Assembly: GCF_001623875.1 (NCBI RefSeq)
Contig: NZ_LWAE01000002.1
Span: forward strand, 806,001 to 870,000
Length of the DNA stretch: 64,000 bases
Source: Clostridium magnum DSM 2767
GTDB taxonomy: Bacteria; Bacillota; Clostridia; Clostridiales; Clostridiaceae
Direction: 5' to 3'
The notes beneath the pieces were generated by a model. That model did no database searches, was not told where the DNA came from, and saw only the letters and a list, made by a program, of their open reading frames with translations. Numbering within the stretch: the first letter of the stretch is position 1; every line of letters starts with the position of its first letter. The translations under genes were made by a program, and so were the position numbers. This document shows positions 17,164-25,539 of this stretch, one piece after another.

Positions 17164-18375
17164 ATGGATGTATATGTTGCTAGACAGGCGATATTTGATA
17201 TTAATAAAGAGGTAATTGCTTATGAACTTCTTTTTAGAAATAATAAAAACAATAAATTCGTTCCTGTAGAAAATTCAAATCCAACTTTAAATGTAATTAG
17301 AAACAGTTTTTCAGTTATAGGTTTTGATAAAGTTACAGGAGGAAAACGTGCTTTTATCAATTTTGATGAGGAACTTATAAAGCTAGGACTTATCGAAGCA
17401 TTTCCAAAAGATTGTATTGCTATAGAGGTACTAGAAACAGTACATCCAGATAATAAAGTCGTTGAGTGCTGCAAAAGGTTAAAAGAAAAAGGGTATATTA
17501 TTGCACTAGATGACTTTCAATATAATGAAGAGTTTGATGAGTTAATGAACTATGTGGATATAATAAAAGTGGATTTTCTTCTTACTAAAGGAAAAGAAAG
17601 AAAAGAAATTATGTATAAAATAAGAAATAAAAATGTAAAGTTTCTCGCAGAAAAAGTGGAAACAGAAGAAGATTATAAGGAGGCAGTGAGATATGGTTAT
17701 TCTTATTTTCAGGGGTATTTTTTCTGTAAGCCAGTAATTATTTCCGGTAAGGATATATCCGGTTACAAATTAACTTACATTAATTTAATTAATGAATTAA
17801 ATAAAAGTGATGTAAATATTAAAAATGTTGAAAATCTAATTAAGAATGATGTTTCTCTATCCTATAAATTATTAAAGTCTGTAAATTCGGCTTATTATGG
17901 GTTTAAAAGAGAGATTACATCTATTGGTGATGCAATAATAATTATTGGAATAGAAGAATTAAAAAAATGGATTTTTATTATCACATTGCAAAACATGGGA
18001 GAAGGTAGTGTAGATGAACTTGTAAAATTATCTTTACTTAGAGCTTCTTTTGGAGAACTATTAAGCCGAAGAATACAATATAGAATATCTAGTTTTGATG
18101 CCTTTCTGGCTGGGATGTTTTCCTTAATAGATGCATTAATGAATATGCCAATAGAAAAGATTTTAAGCGAGTTACCAGTTTCAAAAGATGTAAAGGAGGC
18201 CCTGTTAGAAAAGGATAATATGATTTCTGAATTATTAGAACTAATTATTAAGTATGAAAATGGAGATTGGGAAGAAGTAAATGAATTGTCTCATAAATTT
18301 GGACTTGATGAGGATTTTGTAAGCGGTTGCTATTTAGAGGCTGTACAAAGACTTCAAAGTTTAGAAAGCATATGA
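17164..18375 (+). CDS. EAL-HDOD signalling protein (YuxH/CdgJ type)
   Basis: 403 residues behind GAGGGGG. The N-terminal EAL domain (1-205) keeps most signature residues: AYELLFR, FINFDEE, EVLETV, ALDDF, KVDFL, AEKVET and YFQGYF. The C-terminal HDOD domain (210-400) has VSLSYKLLKSVNSAYYG. EAL domains break down c-di-GMP, but EAL-HDOD proteins are often catalytically dead adaptors; here the active-site set looks nearly complete apart from DDFQ instead of DDFG. It may balance the SiaD cyclase encoded 11 kb upstream. No membrane segment. Confidence 0.85.
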   Translation: MDVYVARQAIFDINKEVIAYELLFRNNKNNKFVPVENSNPTLNVIRNSFSVIGFDKVTGGKRAFINFDEELIKLGLIEAFPKDCIAIEVLETVHPDNKVVECCKRLKEKGYIIALDDFQYNEEFDELMNYVDIIKVDFLLTKGKERKEIMYKIRNKNVKFLAEKVETEEDYKEAVRYGYSYFQGYFFCKPVIISGKDISGYKLTYINLINELNKSDVNIKNVENLIKNDVSLSYKLLKSVNSAYYGFKREITSIGDAIIIIGIEELKKWIFIITLQNMGEGSVDELVKLSLLRASFGELLSRRIQYRISSFDAFLAGMFSLIDALMNMPIEKILSELPVSKDVKEALLEKDNMISELLELIIKYENGDWEEVNELSHKFGLDEDFVSGCYLEAVQRLQSLESI

Positions 18376-18391
18376 AAATAATAGGTAAATG

Positions 18392-18432
18392 CCCTATAGA
18401 GTAGACCTAAAAAAGTCTATCTATAGGGTATT
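18392..18432. terminator. bidirectional terminator
   Basis: 14-bp stem with one bulged G (18392-18406 with 18415-18428), lying between convergent genes. Confidence 0.75.
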
Positions 18433-18457
18433 TTGTGTATAATGAAATCAAAAGAAC

Positions 18458-19564
18458 TTAGTTCAACTCTCTTCTAGGTATTTTGAAATTTATAATTCTC
18501 TCTATTTCTTGCAGAGTTACAGTGTCTTTTGGATCAACAAATAGGCAAGTGTAGCCTTTTTCACCAGCTCTTCCTGTTCTGCCAATACGATGTATATAAC
18601 CTTCTACACTTTCTGGTATGTCGTAATTATATATATGGCTAACTCCAGTTATGTCCAAGCCTCTAGCCGCCACATCTGTAGCAATTAAATATTGGAAATC
18701 ACCATTTCTGAAGGACTTCATTATCCTTTCTCGTTTTGATTGAACAATATCACTATGTATTTTTTTACAATCATATCCACGTTTATAAAGAGCAACTTCA
18801 AGTTCGTCTGACCGTCTTTTGGTTCTACAGAATATGATAGCCATGTAGGGGTTATCTTGATCCAAAACAGTGCATAATGCATCTTGTTTTCGTCTGTCTG
18901 TAGTTTCTACAACAAATTGTTCGATATTATCAAGTGTCACATCTTCTTTTTTTATAGATATGGTTAAAGGATCTGTCATATATCTGTAAGCTAATCTTTT
19001 AACCTCTGAACTTATAGTTGCAGAAAAGCAAAGAGTCTGACGTTTTTTAGAGGTATTCTTGATGATAGACTCCATCTCATTTTTAAATCCCATTAAAAGC
19101 AACTGATCTGCTTCATCAAATACCAGGGTTTTTAATTTGCTGAGATTAATTGTCTTCCTTTCAATATGATCTAAAAGTCTGCCTGGAGTTGCAATTATAA
19201 GATGAATACTCTTTCTTAGCTTTTTAAGCTGAGAACCTATATCTTTACCACCATATGCAGCTAATATGTTTATATCTTTAGCTTCTTTAAGTTTTAGAGC
19301 TTCTTCTGTTATTTGAATGGCAAGTTCTCTAGTAGGAGTAATTATAAGTGCTTGAACTTCATCAATGCTAGGTGATATATTTTCAAAAATAGGGAGCAAG
19401 AATGCTAGTGTTTTTCCAGTACCTGTTTGGGCTTCTGCTATAATATCCTTTCCTTCTTTTATAAGGCTGATACTGTTAGCCTGAACTGGAGTTGGATTAG
19501 AAATACCATTGACTTTTAATACATTTATTATATCTTCACTAATACCTAATTCTCTAAAATTCAT
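18458..19564 (-). CDS. DEAD-box ATP-dependent RNA helicase
   Basis: 368 residues. Q motif NPTPVQ, Walker A AQTGTGKT (45-52), PTREL (77-81), DEAD (150-153), SAT, ARGLD and HRIGRTGR are all present. It has the minimal two-RecA core with almost no C-terminal extension, so it lacks the RNA-binding tail of DbpA/CshA-type enzymes. It unwinds RNA duplexes, probably in ribosome assembly or RNA decay. Monocistronic; start ATG at 19564. Confidence 0.92.
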   Translation of the reverse strand: MNFRELGISEDIINVLKVNGISNPTPVQANSISLIKEGKDIIAEAQTGTGKTLAFLLPIFENISPSIDEVQALIITPTRELAIQITEEALKLKEAKDINILAAYGGKDIGSQLKKLRKSIHLIIATPGRLLDHIERKTINLSKLKTLVFDEADQLLLMGFKNEMESIIKNTSKKRQTLCFSATISSEVKRLAYRYMTDPLTISIKKEDVTLDNIEQFVVETTDRRKQDALCTVLDQDNPYMAIIFCRTKRRSDELEVALYKRGYDCKKIHSDIVQSKRERIMKSFRNGDFQYLIATDVAARGLDITGVSHIYNYDIPESVEGYIHRIGRTGRAGEKGYTCLFVDPKDTVTLQEIERIINFKIPRRELN

Positions 19565-19770
19565 TATGTTCTACCTTTCGCTTATAATATATTGTTTCAT
19601 TTGCTAATTAATAATATCATACTGTTAGAATTAATGCTAATTATAGTATTTAATCTTGGAGAAGTTTTTATTACAACTACTTAATACTCTGAGATGCTGT
19701 TTATTCTACCTCTTAATTTTGTGATATAATATTTTAGTACTAATTCATTAAAAGAGAGGAATGATGTTTT

Positions 19771-19836
19771 GTGACAAATATAAATAAGTACTATGAAATG
19801 GACATTGTAATAAATGGGGAGGTGCATACAGAATAA
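19771..19836 (+). CDS. possible 21-residue leader peptide
   Basis: GTG start after GAGAGGAATGATGTTTT gives a 21-residue frame ending at a TAA. Its end overlaps the left arm of a GC-rich hairpin (GGGGAGG at 19816-19822 with CCTCCCC at 19846-19852). The overlap of coding end and hairpin is what a leader peptide attenuator would look like, but the ribosome binding site is not well spaced. Weak call. Confidence 0.25.
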   Translation: MTNINKYYEMDIVINGEVHTE

Positions 19837-19852
19837 TCTTTGATGCCTCCCC
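19816..19852 (+). other. hairpin upstream of rsgA
   Basis: GGGGAGGTGCAT and ATGCCTCCCC pair over about 10 bp with one bulge. No T-run, so not a classic terminator. It sequesters a GGGGAGG. Confidence 0.5.
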
Positions 19853-19892
19853 AAAGTCAAAAGGCTATAGTTCATTATGGGAGGAATAAAAA

Positions 19893-20975
19893 TTGAAAAA
19901 AGTAGATTTATATGACTTGGGTTTAAATGAAAGATATACTCAAGAAGCTTCAATGTATGAGAAAGAATTATATATTGGGAGAGTTGCCGTTCAATATAGA
20001 AATATTTATAAGGTTATCACTGAAGAGGGAGAAATTTTTGCAGAGGTTTCTGGCAAATTAAACTACACTTCAAAATCTGCTATTGATTATCCAGTAGTTG
20101 GAGATTGGGTTTTAGTAGATAGGGCTACCAATGAAAAGGGAACTGCAATTATTCATCATACTCTTTCAAGAAGGAGCTGTTTTGAAAGAAAGGTAGCAGG
20201 AGCTAGAATAGATGGTCAAATAGTTGCTGCTAATATTGACATAGTTTTTATATGTATGTCACTGAATAATGATTTTAATATTCGTAGGTTAGAGCGATAT
20301 GTTTCAATTGCTTGGAATAGTAGTGCAGCACCTGTAGTTGTCTTAACTAAGGCAGATTTGTGTAATGATATTGAAAGCAAGGTTTTTCAAGTGGAATCTG
20401 TTGCCATTGGCGTAGATATATTAGTTACAAGCAGTATATCTGAAGATGGATATTTGATTGTTAAGAATTATATTAGTAAAGGTAAAACTATAGCCTTTAT
20501 TGGTTCTTCTGGAGTGGGGAAATCAACTCTTATAAATAGACTTTTAGGCAATGAAGTTTTAGAAACAAAGGGTATAAGAAATGATGATAAGGGAAGACAT
20601 ACTACAACTCATCGAGAATTACTTCTAATTCCGAGTGGTGGCGTTGTTATAGATACTCCAGGAATGAGGGAATTAGGGATAGTAACTGCTGATTTAAATA
20701 AATCTTTTAGCGATATAGATGAGATAGCTCAAAGATGTAAGTTTTCAGATTGTAGTCATGAGGATGAACCTAAATGTGCTGTCAGAGAAGCTATAGAAAA
20801 AGGTCTGCTTGACATAGAACGTTTAGAAAATTATAAGAAGCTTAAAAGAGAATTAAAATATAGCGAGCTTAATTCAAAGCAAATTGAAAAGGAAAAAATT
20901 AATGAAATGTTTGGTGGTATGGCTGCTATAAAAGAAGTCAAGAGATTTATTAAAAATAAGAATAGAAGAAAATAA
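19893..20975 (+). CDS. rsgA: ribosome small subunit-dependent GTPase A
   Basis: 360 residues from a TTG start behind GGGAGGA. Circularly permuted GTPase: an N-terminal OB fold (about 25-100), then G4 LTKADL before G1 GSSGVGKST (near 205-213) and G3 DTPGMRE, and a C-terminal zinc motif C-x5-C-x-H-x6-C (CKFSDCSHEDEPKC). It matures the 30S subunit and hydrolyses GTP on the ribosome. This is a second-locus RsgA type with a longer N-terminus than the copy found next to prkC/rpe in most Firmicutes. Monocistronic, with a terminator at 20981-21012. Confidence 0.92.
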   Translation: MKKVDLYDLGLNERYTQEASMYEKELYIGRVAVQYRNIYKVITEEGEIFAEVSGKLNYTSKSAIDYPVVGDWVLVDRATNEKGTAIIHHTLSRRSCFERKVAGARIDGQIVAANIDIVFICMSLNNDFNIRRLERYVSIAWNSSAAPVVVLTKADLCNDIESKVFQVESVAIGVDILVTSSISEDGYLIVKNYISKGKTIAFIGSSGVGKSTLINRLLGNEVLETKGIRNDDKGRHTTTHRELLLIPSGGVVIDTPGMRELGIVTADLNKSFSDIDEIAQRCKFSDCSHEDEPKCAVREAIEKGLLDIERLENYKKLKRELKYSELNSKQIEKEKINEMFGGMAAIKEVKRFIKNKNRRK

Positions 20976-20980
20976 CTGAT

Positions 20981-21015
20981 AGAAGGCGCCTAGTTTTTTA
21001 CAGGTGCCTTCTTTA
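20981..21015 (+). terminator. rsgA terminator
   Basis: 11-bp stem (20981-20991 with 21002-21012, one mismatch) with a short T-run. Confidence 0.65.
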
Positions 21016-21130
21016 GACTTTCTGTTTAAATAATCTGTGATTAAGCTTAATTAGCTAAGGTAAGGAAAAAGTTTAAAATAACTACTAAAAATAGGATTGA
21101 ATTTATATATTAGTCTTAAGGAGTGATAAG

Positions 21131-22378
21131 ATGGAAAGGTCATCATCTGGAGATGCAGGTTTTTTTCAAAATCGTTTTGTTCAAGTTATTATGGCTTCAG
21201 GTATTTTGTTGCAAATAGGAGTATGGGTCCGTAATTTTGCTATTCTCCTGTTTGTAATGGAAAAAACACAAAATGATCCCTTTGCGGTTTCAATGATTTC
21301 TGTTGCGGAATTTGCACCAATATTTATTTTTTCTTTTATAGGGGGAACCTATGCAGATCGTTGGCGACCTAAACGAACAATGGTATGGTGTGATTTATTA
21401 AGTGCTATTTCAGTATTAATAGTACTGCTTGCAATAATTTTTGGTACTTGGCAAGCTGTATTTTTTGTAACTTTTATTTCAGCTATTCTTTCACAGTTCT
21501 CACAGCCGTCTGCTATGAAGCTATTTAAAATTCATGTGCCTGCAGAAAAGTTACAGGCAGGCATGGCAATGTTTCAAACATTGATGGCAATTTTCATGAT
21601 TATAGGACCAATGATGGGGACCTTTGTATATCAAAGATTTGGAATTAATGTTGCCATAGGGGTAATGGGAGTTGCATTTCTACTGTCTGCGGTTGTATTG
21701 ACATTTCTTCCTGCTGATGTAAAAGAGGAAAACAAAGAGTTGGAGGCAAATTTTTGGCGGGAACTAAGTGATGGTTTCTGTTATGTTTGGAAAAGAAAAA
21801 TGCTAACTATACTTGGTGGAGTTTTTGCTGTAGCTGGTTTAGCAGTAGGGATTATTCAACCACTTACAATTTTCGTTGTTATAGAAAGGTTGGGTTTGCC
21901 AAAGGAAAGTTTACAATGGATACTGGCAACAAACGGTGCGGCCATGCTTATAGGTGGTGGTGTGCTGCTAGGTCTTTCAAAAAAGATTAGTCCGCAAAAA
22001 TTACTAGCTCTTGGAATGCTTGTCAATGGTATATCAATTGTAGGTATTGGAATGTCTACAAACTTTTTCATTACTTTTGGACTTGAGTTTTTTAATGGAC
22101 TATTTATGCCTTGTATTCATATAGGAATAAATACTCTAATTCTTCAATTTACGGAAGAAGAATTTGTAGGAAGAGTAAATGGAGTTCTAAATCCACTTTT
22201 TATGGGGGCAATGGTAGTGACCATGAGTTTTGCAGGATGGTTAAAAGTTCAATTTTCTTTAGTAACTATGTATGCAGTGTCTGGGGCGCTATTCTTTTTA
22301 GGTGTACTCTTAACAGCTCAACTATTTAATATAGTTAGCTATAATGAAGGAACTAAATTGATTGCTGATGAGGAATAA
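21131..22378 (+). CDS. MFS transporter, MFS_3 (multidrug/macrolide efflux-like)
   Basis: 415 residues behind GGAGTG. About 11-12 hydrophobic helices and the loop 2-3 motif GGTYADRWRPKRTM of the major facilitator superfamily. It resembles the MFS_3 exporters related to macrolide efflux proteins, so export of a drug-like compound driven by protons is the best guess; the substrate cannot be read from sequence. Monocistronic, no regulator beside it. Confidence 0.82.
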   Translation: MERSSSGDAGFFQNRFVQVIMASGILLQIGVWVRNFAILLFVMEKTQNDPFAVSMISVAEFAPIFIFSFIGGTYADRWRPKRTMVWCDLLSAISVLIVLLAIIFGTWQAVFFVTFISAILSQFSQPSAMKLFKIHVPAEKLQAGMAMFQTLMAIFMIIGPMMGTFVYQRFGINVAIGVMGVAFLLSAVVLTFLPADVKEENKELEANFWRELSDGFCYVWKRKMLTILGGVFAVAGLAVGIIQPLTIFVVIERLGLPKESLQWILATNGAAMLIGGGVLLGLSKKISPQKLLALGMLVNGISIVGIGMSTNFFITFGLEFFNGLFMPCIHIGINTLILQFTEEEFVGRVNGVLNPLFMGAMVVTMSFAGWLKVQFSLVTMYAVSGALFFLGVLLTAQLFNIVSYNEGTKLIADEE

Positions 22379-22490
22379 CTTCAATTATTAATGTAGAAAA
22401 AGGTACTATTTGTTGGAATGTTTCAGCATCAGCTTAGAAAATATAAGATATACATATGAAAAGAATAATTTATATAAGGGAGGAAGTAAA

Positions 22491-23036
22491 ATGTATTTTA
22501 ACAAATCAGGTAAAGAGAACACTAAAGAAACATTAGAACTTGCGGTAAAAGTTGCGAAAGATAGAGGAATTAATTATATAGTAGTTGGCTCAAATGAAGG
22601 GGAAACTGCTTCTTATCTTAAAGATTGTGGTCTTAAAGTTGTAGTAGTTACCCATGCTAATGGTTTTAGTAAAAATGGTCATCAAGAGCTTTCAGATGAA
22701 AAAAGAAAAGAGTTAGAGAATACGGGCTTTATAGTATATACCTCAACACATGTTCTTTCTGGTGCAGAACGGTGTCTTTCTAAGAAATTTGGAGGTATAT
22801 CCCCTATCGAAGTTATGGCGTATTCATTAAGAATGTTTGGACAGGGTGTTAAGGTAGGCGTTGAAATAGCGGTTATGGCATTAGATGGTGGTGTTATTCC
22901 TTATGGTGAAGATATAGTGGCAATAGGTGGTACTGGTCGTGGAGCTGATACAGCAATTATATTAAGACCTGCTCATGCAGCAGATATACTTAATACTAAA
23001 GTAAAAGAAATTATCTGTAAACCTTCGGAGTGGTAA
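22491..23036 (+). CDS. pyruvate kinase alpha/beta (C-terminal) domain-like protein
   Basis: 181 residues from the ATG at 22491, preceded by GGGAGG; an in-frame start at 22410 has no ribosome binding site. The stand-alone domain corresponds to the C-terminal allosteric domain of pyruvate kinase: NTKETLELAVKVAKDRG, YIVVGSNEGETASYL, THANGFSKNGHQELS. It lacks the kinase barrel, so it cannot make pyruvate. Such proteins are frequent in clostridia and their role is unknown; a ligand-binding or regulatory function is an inference. Confidence 0.78.
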   Translation: MYFNKSGKENTKETLELAVKVAKDRGINYIVVGSNEGETASYLKDCGLKVVVVTHANGFSKNGHQELSDEKRKELENTGFIVYTSTHVLSGAERCLSKKFGGISPIEVMAYSLRMFGQGVKVGVEIAVMALDGGVIPYGEDIVAIGGTGRGADTAIILRPAHAADILNTKVKEIICKPSEW

Positions 23037-23129
23037 TATGTTTGATCCTATAGGGAAGATTCTTTTAGATAGAAATTATAGGTAGTATGATATTATTAAA
23101 AAGGTTTTGGTGAGGAAAGGACGATACAA

Positions 23130-23960
23130 ATGACTAAATATAAATGGTGCGTATGTGACATGGATGGAACATTATTAAACTCTCAAGGTGCTATATCAGA
23201 AGAAAATGAAGCGGCACTAAAAAAGTTACAGGATAGAGGATTAGAAGTTATTATTGCTTCTGGAAGAACAGACCTAATGGTTAAATCCTTTATAAAACAG
23301 TTAGGGTTGACAGGCTCTGTTATATCAAGCAATGGAGGATTAATTAGAAATATAAGAACAGGAGAAGTCCTTTACTCAAAGTTAATTGAAAAATCAGTGG
23401 TACGAGAGATTTTAATTTATTGTGAAGAAAACAAAGTAGATTTTCTTTTATATACCCTTGATATGGTATATGGTAACAAGGGAAATCCTCTTATGGTTAA
23501 ATATGAAAAACGTAATGAGGAATTAGCGGAAAATATGAAAGCACCTCTAGCATATTTACAGAATATCAGTGAAATTGATAATCTGGATATACTTAAGGTC
23601 TTACTTGTTTGTAGAGAACAACCTGAAAGAATTGTAGAATTAGAAAAATATTTTTCTAAAAATGAAAGAATTACTGCTGTAAGTTCAGCAGTAGGTCTCT
23701 TAGACATAATGGCTTCTAATATATCTAAAGGTAATGCTTTGAAAATTCTAGCAAAAAAGATGGGTATAGATTTAAATCATGTAATTGCATTTGGAGATAA
23801 CTACAATGATGCAGAAATGCTAAAGTGTGTTGGAATGCCTATAGCTGTAGAAAATGCTGTAGAGGATATTAAATTGCATGCAAAACATATAACTAAATCT
23901 AATAATGAGTCGGGGATAGCTTATGCAATTCATAACTTTATCTTGAATCTAAAGAACTGA
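23130..23960 (+). CDS. Cof-type HAD-IIB phosphatase
   Basis: 276 residues behind GAGGAAAGG. HAD motif I CDMDGTLLN (nucleophile Asp10, Asp12), motif II SSNGG, and the C-terminal IAFGDNYNDAEML acidic motif. The C2B cap between them places it in the Cof family, which dephosphorylates sugar phosphates, FMN/PLP or similar small molecules. The substrate cannot be predicted. It follows the PK-C-like gene by 93 bp and could share its transcript. Confidence 0.88.
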   Translation: MTKYKWCVCDMDGTLLNSQGAISEENEAALKKLQDRGLEVIIASGRTDLMVKSFIKQLGLTGSVISSNGGLIRNIRTGEVLYSKLIEKSVVREILIYCEENKVDFLLYTLDMVYGNKGNPLMVKYEKRNEELAENMKAPLAYLQNISEIDNLDILKVLLVCREQPERIVELEKYFSKNERITAVSSAVGLLDIMASNISKGNALKILAKKMGIDLNHVIAFGDNYNDAEMLKCVGMPIAVENAVEDIKLHAKHITKSNNESGIAYAIHNFILNLKN

Positions 23961-24076
23961 TAGTATGTATGAGAAAGATATAAAAGTTATAAAGTTTAAT
24001 AAATGGAACCGGAAGATACTAAATATATTCTGGATTATTTATGTGGAAAGTTCCAGCTGAATATGGAGATAAAATT

Positions 24077-24119
24077 GCTAAAAGTACCAGGCACATTAGT
24101 TGTGGCTGGTACTTTTAGC
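24077..24119. terminator. 19-bp hairpin between convergent genes
   Basis: Arms 24077-24095 and 24101-24119 match with one mismatch and a 5-nt loop. It lies between the HAD gene and the oppositely oriented lysR. The flanking T-run is weak on both sides, so termination efficiency is uncertain. Confidence 0.6.
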
Positions 24120-24239
24120 AGTATAACAATTAAAGTTGTCATTATTTCTATTTTAAAATGCAACCAATTTGTTATTAACAAAACAAAAAGCTCAAATTTT
24201 AGATATATCGAATCTTTTGTTTTATCAATACACCATCTA

Positions 24240-25238
24240 CTAAACTGCTGCATTCTTTAAGCTTCTTAATTCAGAATCATTACTAAGTGTTGATAAATAG
24301 TTGATTGCTGAGTTTTCCTGTTGAAAACATTCTTTTGAGATTTTAATAAAGTCTTTTGCATATTTAGATAAGTAGTCTTTATTAACATAAGCAGCAATAA
24401 AATCCATGTTTATAGTTGGATTACCAACAGAACAAAACATAAGGTTATCTTCATTGGATATATATTTCATATGGCTTTCAGGAATAAAAGTCAGGCCATA
24501 ATTTAAACCAACGAGCCGTACAGAAGCCTCAAAATTTTTAGTCTCTAATATAATATTAGGATTTATATTTGCTTCATCAAAAATATGCCTTTCAACTCTT
24601 CCAGTATGCTGACTAGGTGAATGCATAATAAAGGACTCATCCTTACAAAGTTCTATATCCATCCACGGATATTTTGATTCTTTAACCTTTTTTGCTTTTT
24701 TTGATAGTGGGTGGCCTTTATGCATAACTAGAAGCATCTCTTCCTGATAAATAACTTCATGGTCTAAATCCAATTTGCGAAAGGGTTTGTTGAAAATTGC
24801 TAAGTCGCTAATGCCATTTTTAACGTCTTTCTCACTTTCAGTAGAGTCACCTTCAGATAAAATAATATGGACATTTGGGTATTTCTTCTGAAAGGCTGGA
24901 ATAATTAAAGGAATCAAGTAGCTTCCTCTAAGTAATGGGACAGACAGTTTTAACCTTCCTCTCTCTGAGTCCACAGATTCGTTTAATTTATTCATTAGAG
25001 TATCTCTTTGTTGCAACATCTTAATACCACTTTCTAAAAACATCTCTCCTTCAAAAGTAAGGTCGATTTTATTGCCTTCCCGTTTAAACAAAGTAATTCC
25101 TAATCTTTTTTCCATATTTTTGATATAGGTACTAAGATTAGGTTGAGTTACATAAAGTGATTCTGCAGCTTTTGTAATATTGTGGTACTTTGAAATCGCT
25201 AGAACGTACTCGATATCTTTGAATTCCAAAAAAAACAT
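24240..25238 (-). CDS. LysR-family transcriptional regulator
   Basis: 332 residues. N-terminal winged helix-turn-helix (EYVLAISKYHNITKAAESLYVTQPNLSTYIKNMEKRLG), then the LysR substrate-binding domain, and a polar C-terminal tail of about 30 residues beyond the usual length. It is divergent from the citrate transporter gene across 301 bp, the standard arrangement of a LysR regulator with its target, so citrate or a related acid is the likely co-inducer (inferred). Ribosome binding site AGGAGGA. Confidence 0.88.
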   Translation of the reverse strand: MFFLEFKDIEYVLAISKYHNITKAAESLYVTQPNLSTYIKNMEKRLGITLFKREGNKIDLTFEGEMFLESGIKMLQQRDTLMNKLNESVDSERGRLKLSVPLLRGSYLIPLIIPAFQKKYPNVHIILSEGDSTESEKDVKNGISDLAIFNKPFRKLDLDHEVIYQEEMLLVMHKGHPLSKKAKKVKESKYPWMDIELCKDESFIMHSPSQHTGRVERHIFDEANINPNIILETKNFEASVRLVGLNYGLTFIPESHMKYISNEDNLMFCSVGNPTINMDFIAAYVNKDYLSKYAKDFIKISKECFQQENSAINYLSTLSNDSELRSLKNAAV

Positions 25239-25539
25239 CCTCCTATAATTTTTATTTTACTTGATTATAGCATAGAAATTATTGATTTAGATTATAAACA
25301 CACCGAAAAAACATAACTTTCGATTATGAAAAATATAAAAAGAACTAATTGGAGTATTATGTCGAATTACTGTATACTTAAATAGTATTCTTGATTAAAT
25401 AATAACTGGTATGAAAGAATTGTTTACAGTAAACAATTACTTTTAGGAAATAATATTCTTTTGTTATTCGGGCTTTAATAAATCTAACTTTAGGGCCTTT
25501 AAATAAAATTAAATTTAAAATCTTGTAGGAGGTTACAAA
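25239..25539. promoter_or_regulatory. divergent lysR-citM control region with 19-bp palindrome
   Basis: Contains a perfect 19-bp palindrome ATTGTTTACAGTAAACAAT at 25419-25437, about 100 bp before the transporter start. It also fits the T-N11-A pattern of LysR sites. No promoter elements were assigned with confidence. Confidence 0.55.

Larger units (their letters stand above)
19565..19892. other. 328-bp gap upstream of rsgA
   Basis: Holds a TATAAT at 19725-19730, a possible 21-codon frame (19771-19836) and a hairpin at 19816-19852 just before rsgA. On the minus strand nothing coding was recognised. Confidence 0.45.

Noticed and set aside
19681..19953. 90-residue minus-strand frame over the rsgA start
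   Set aside because: No ribosome binding site, overlaps the rsgA 5' end and has no family look.
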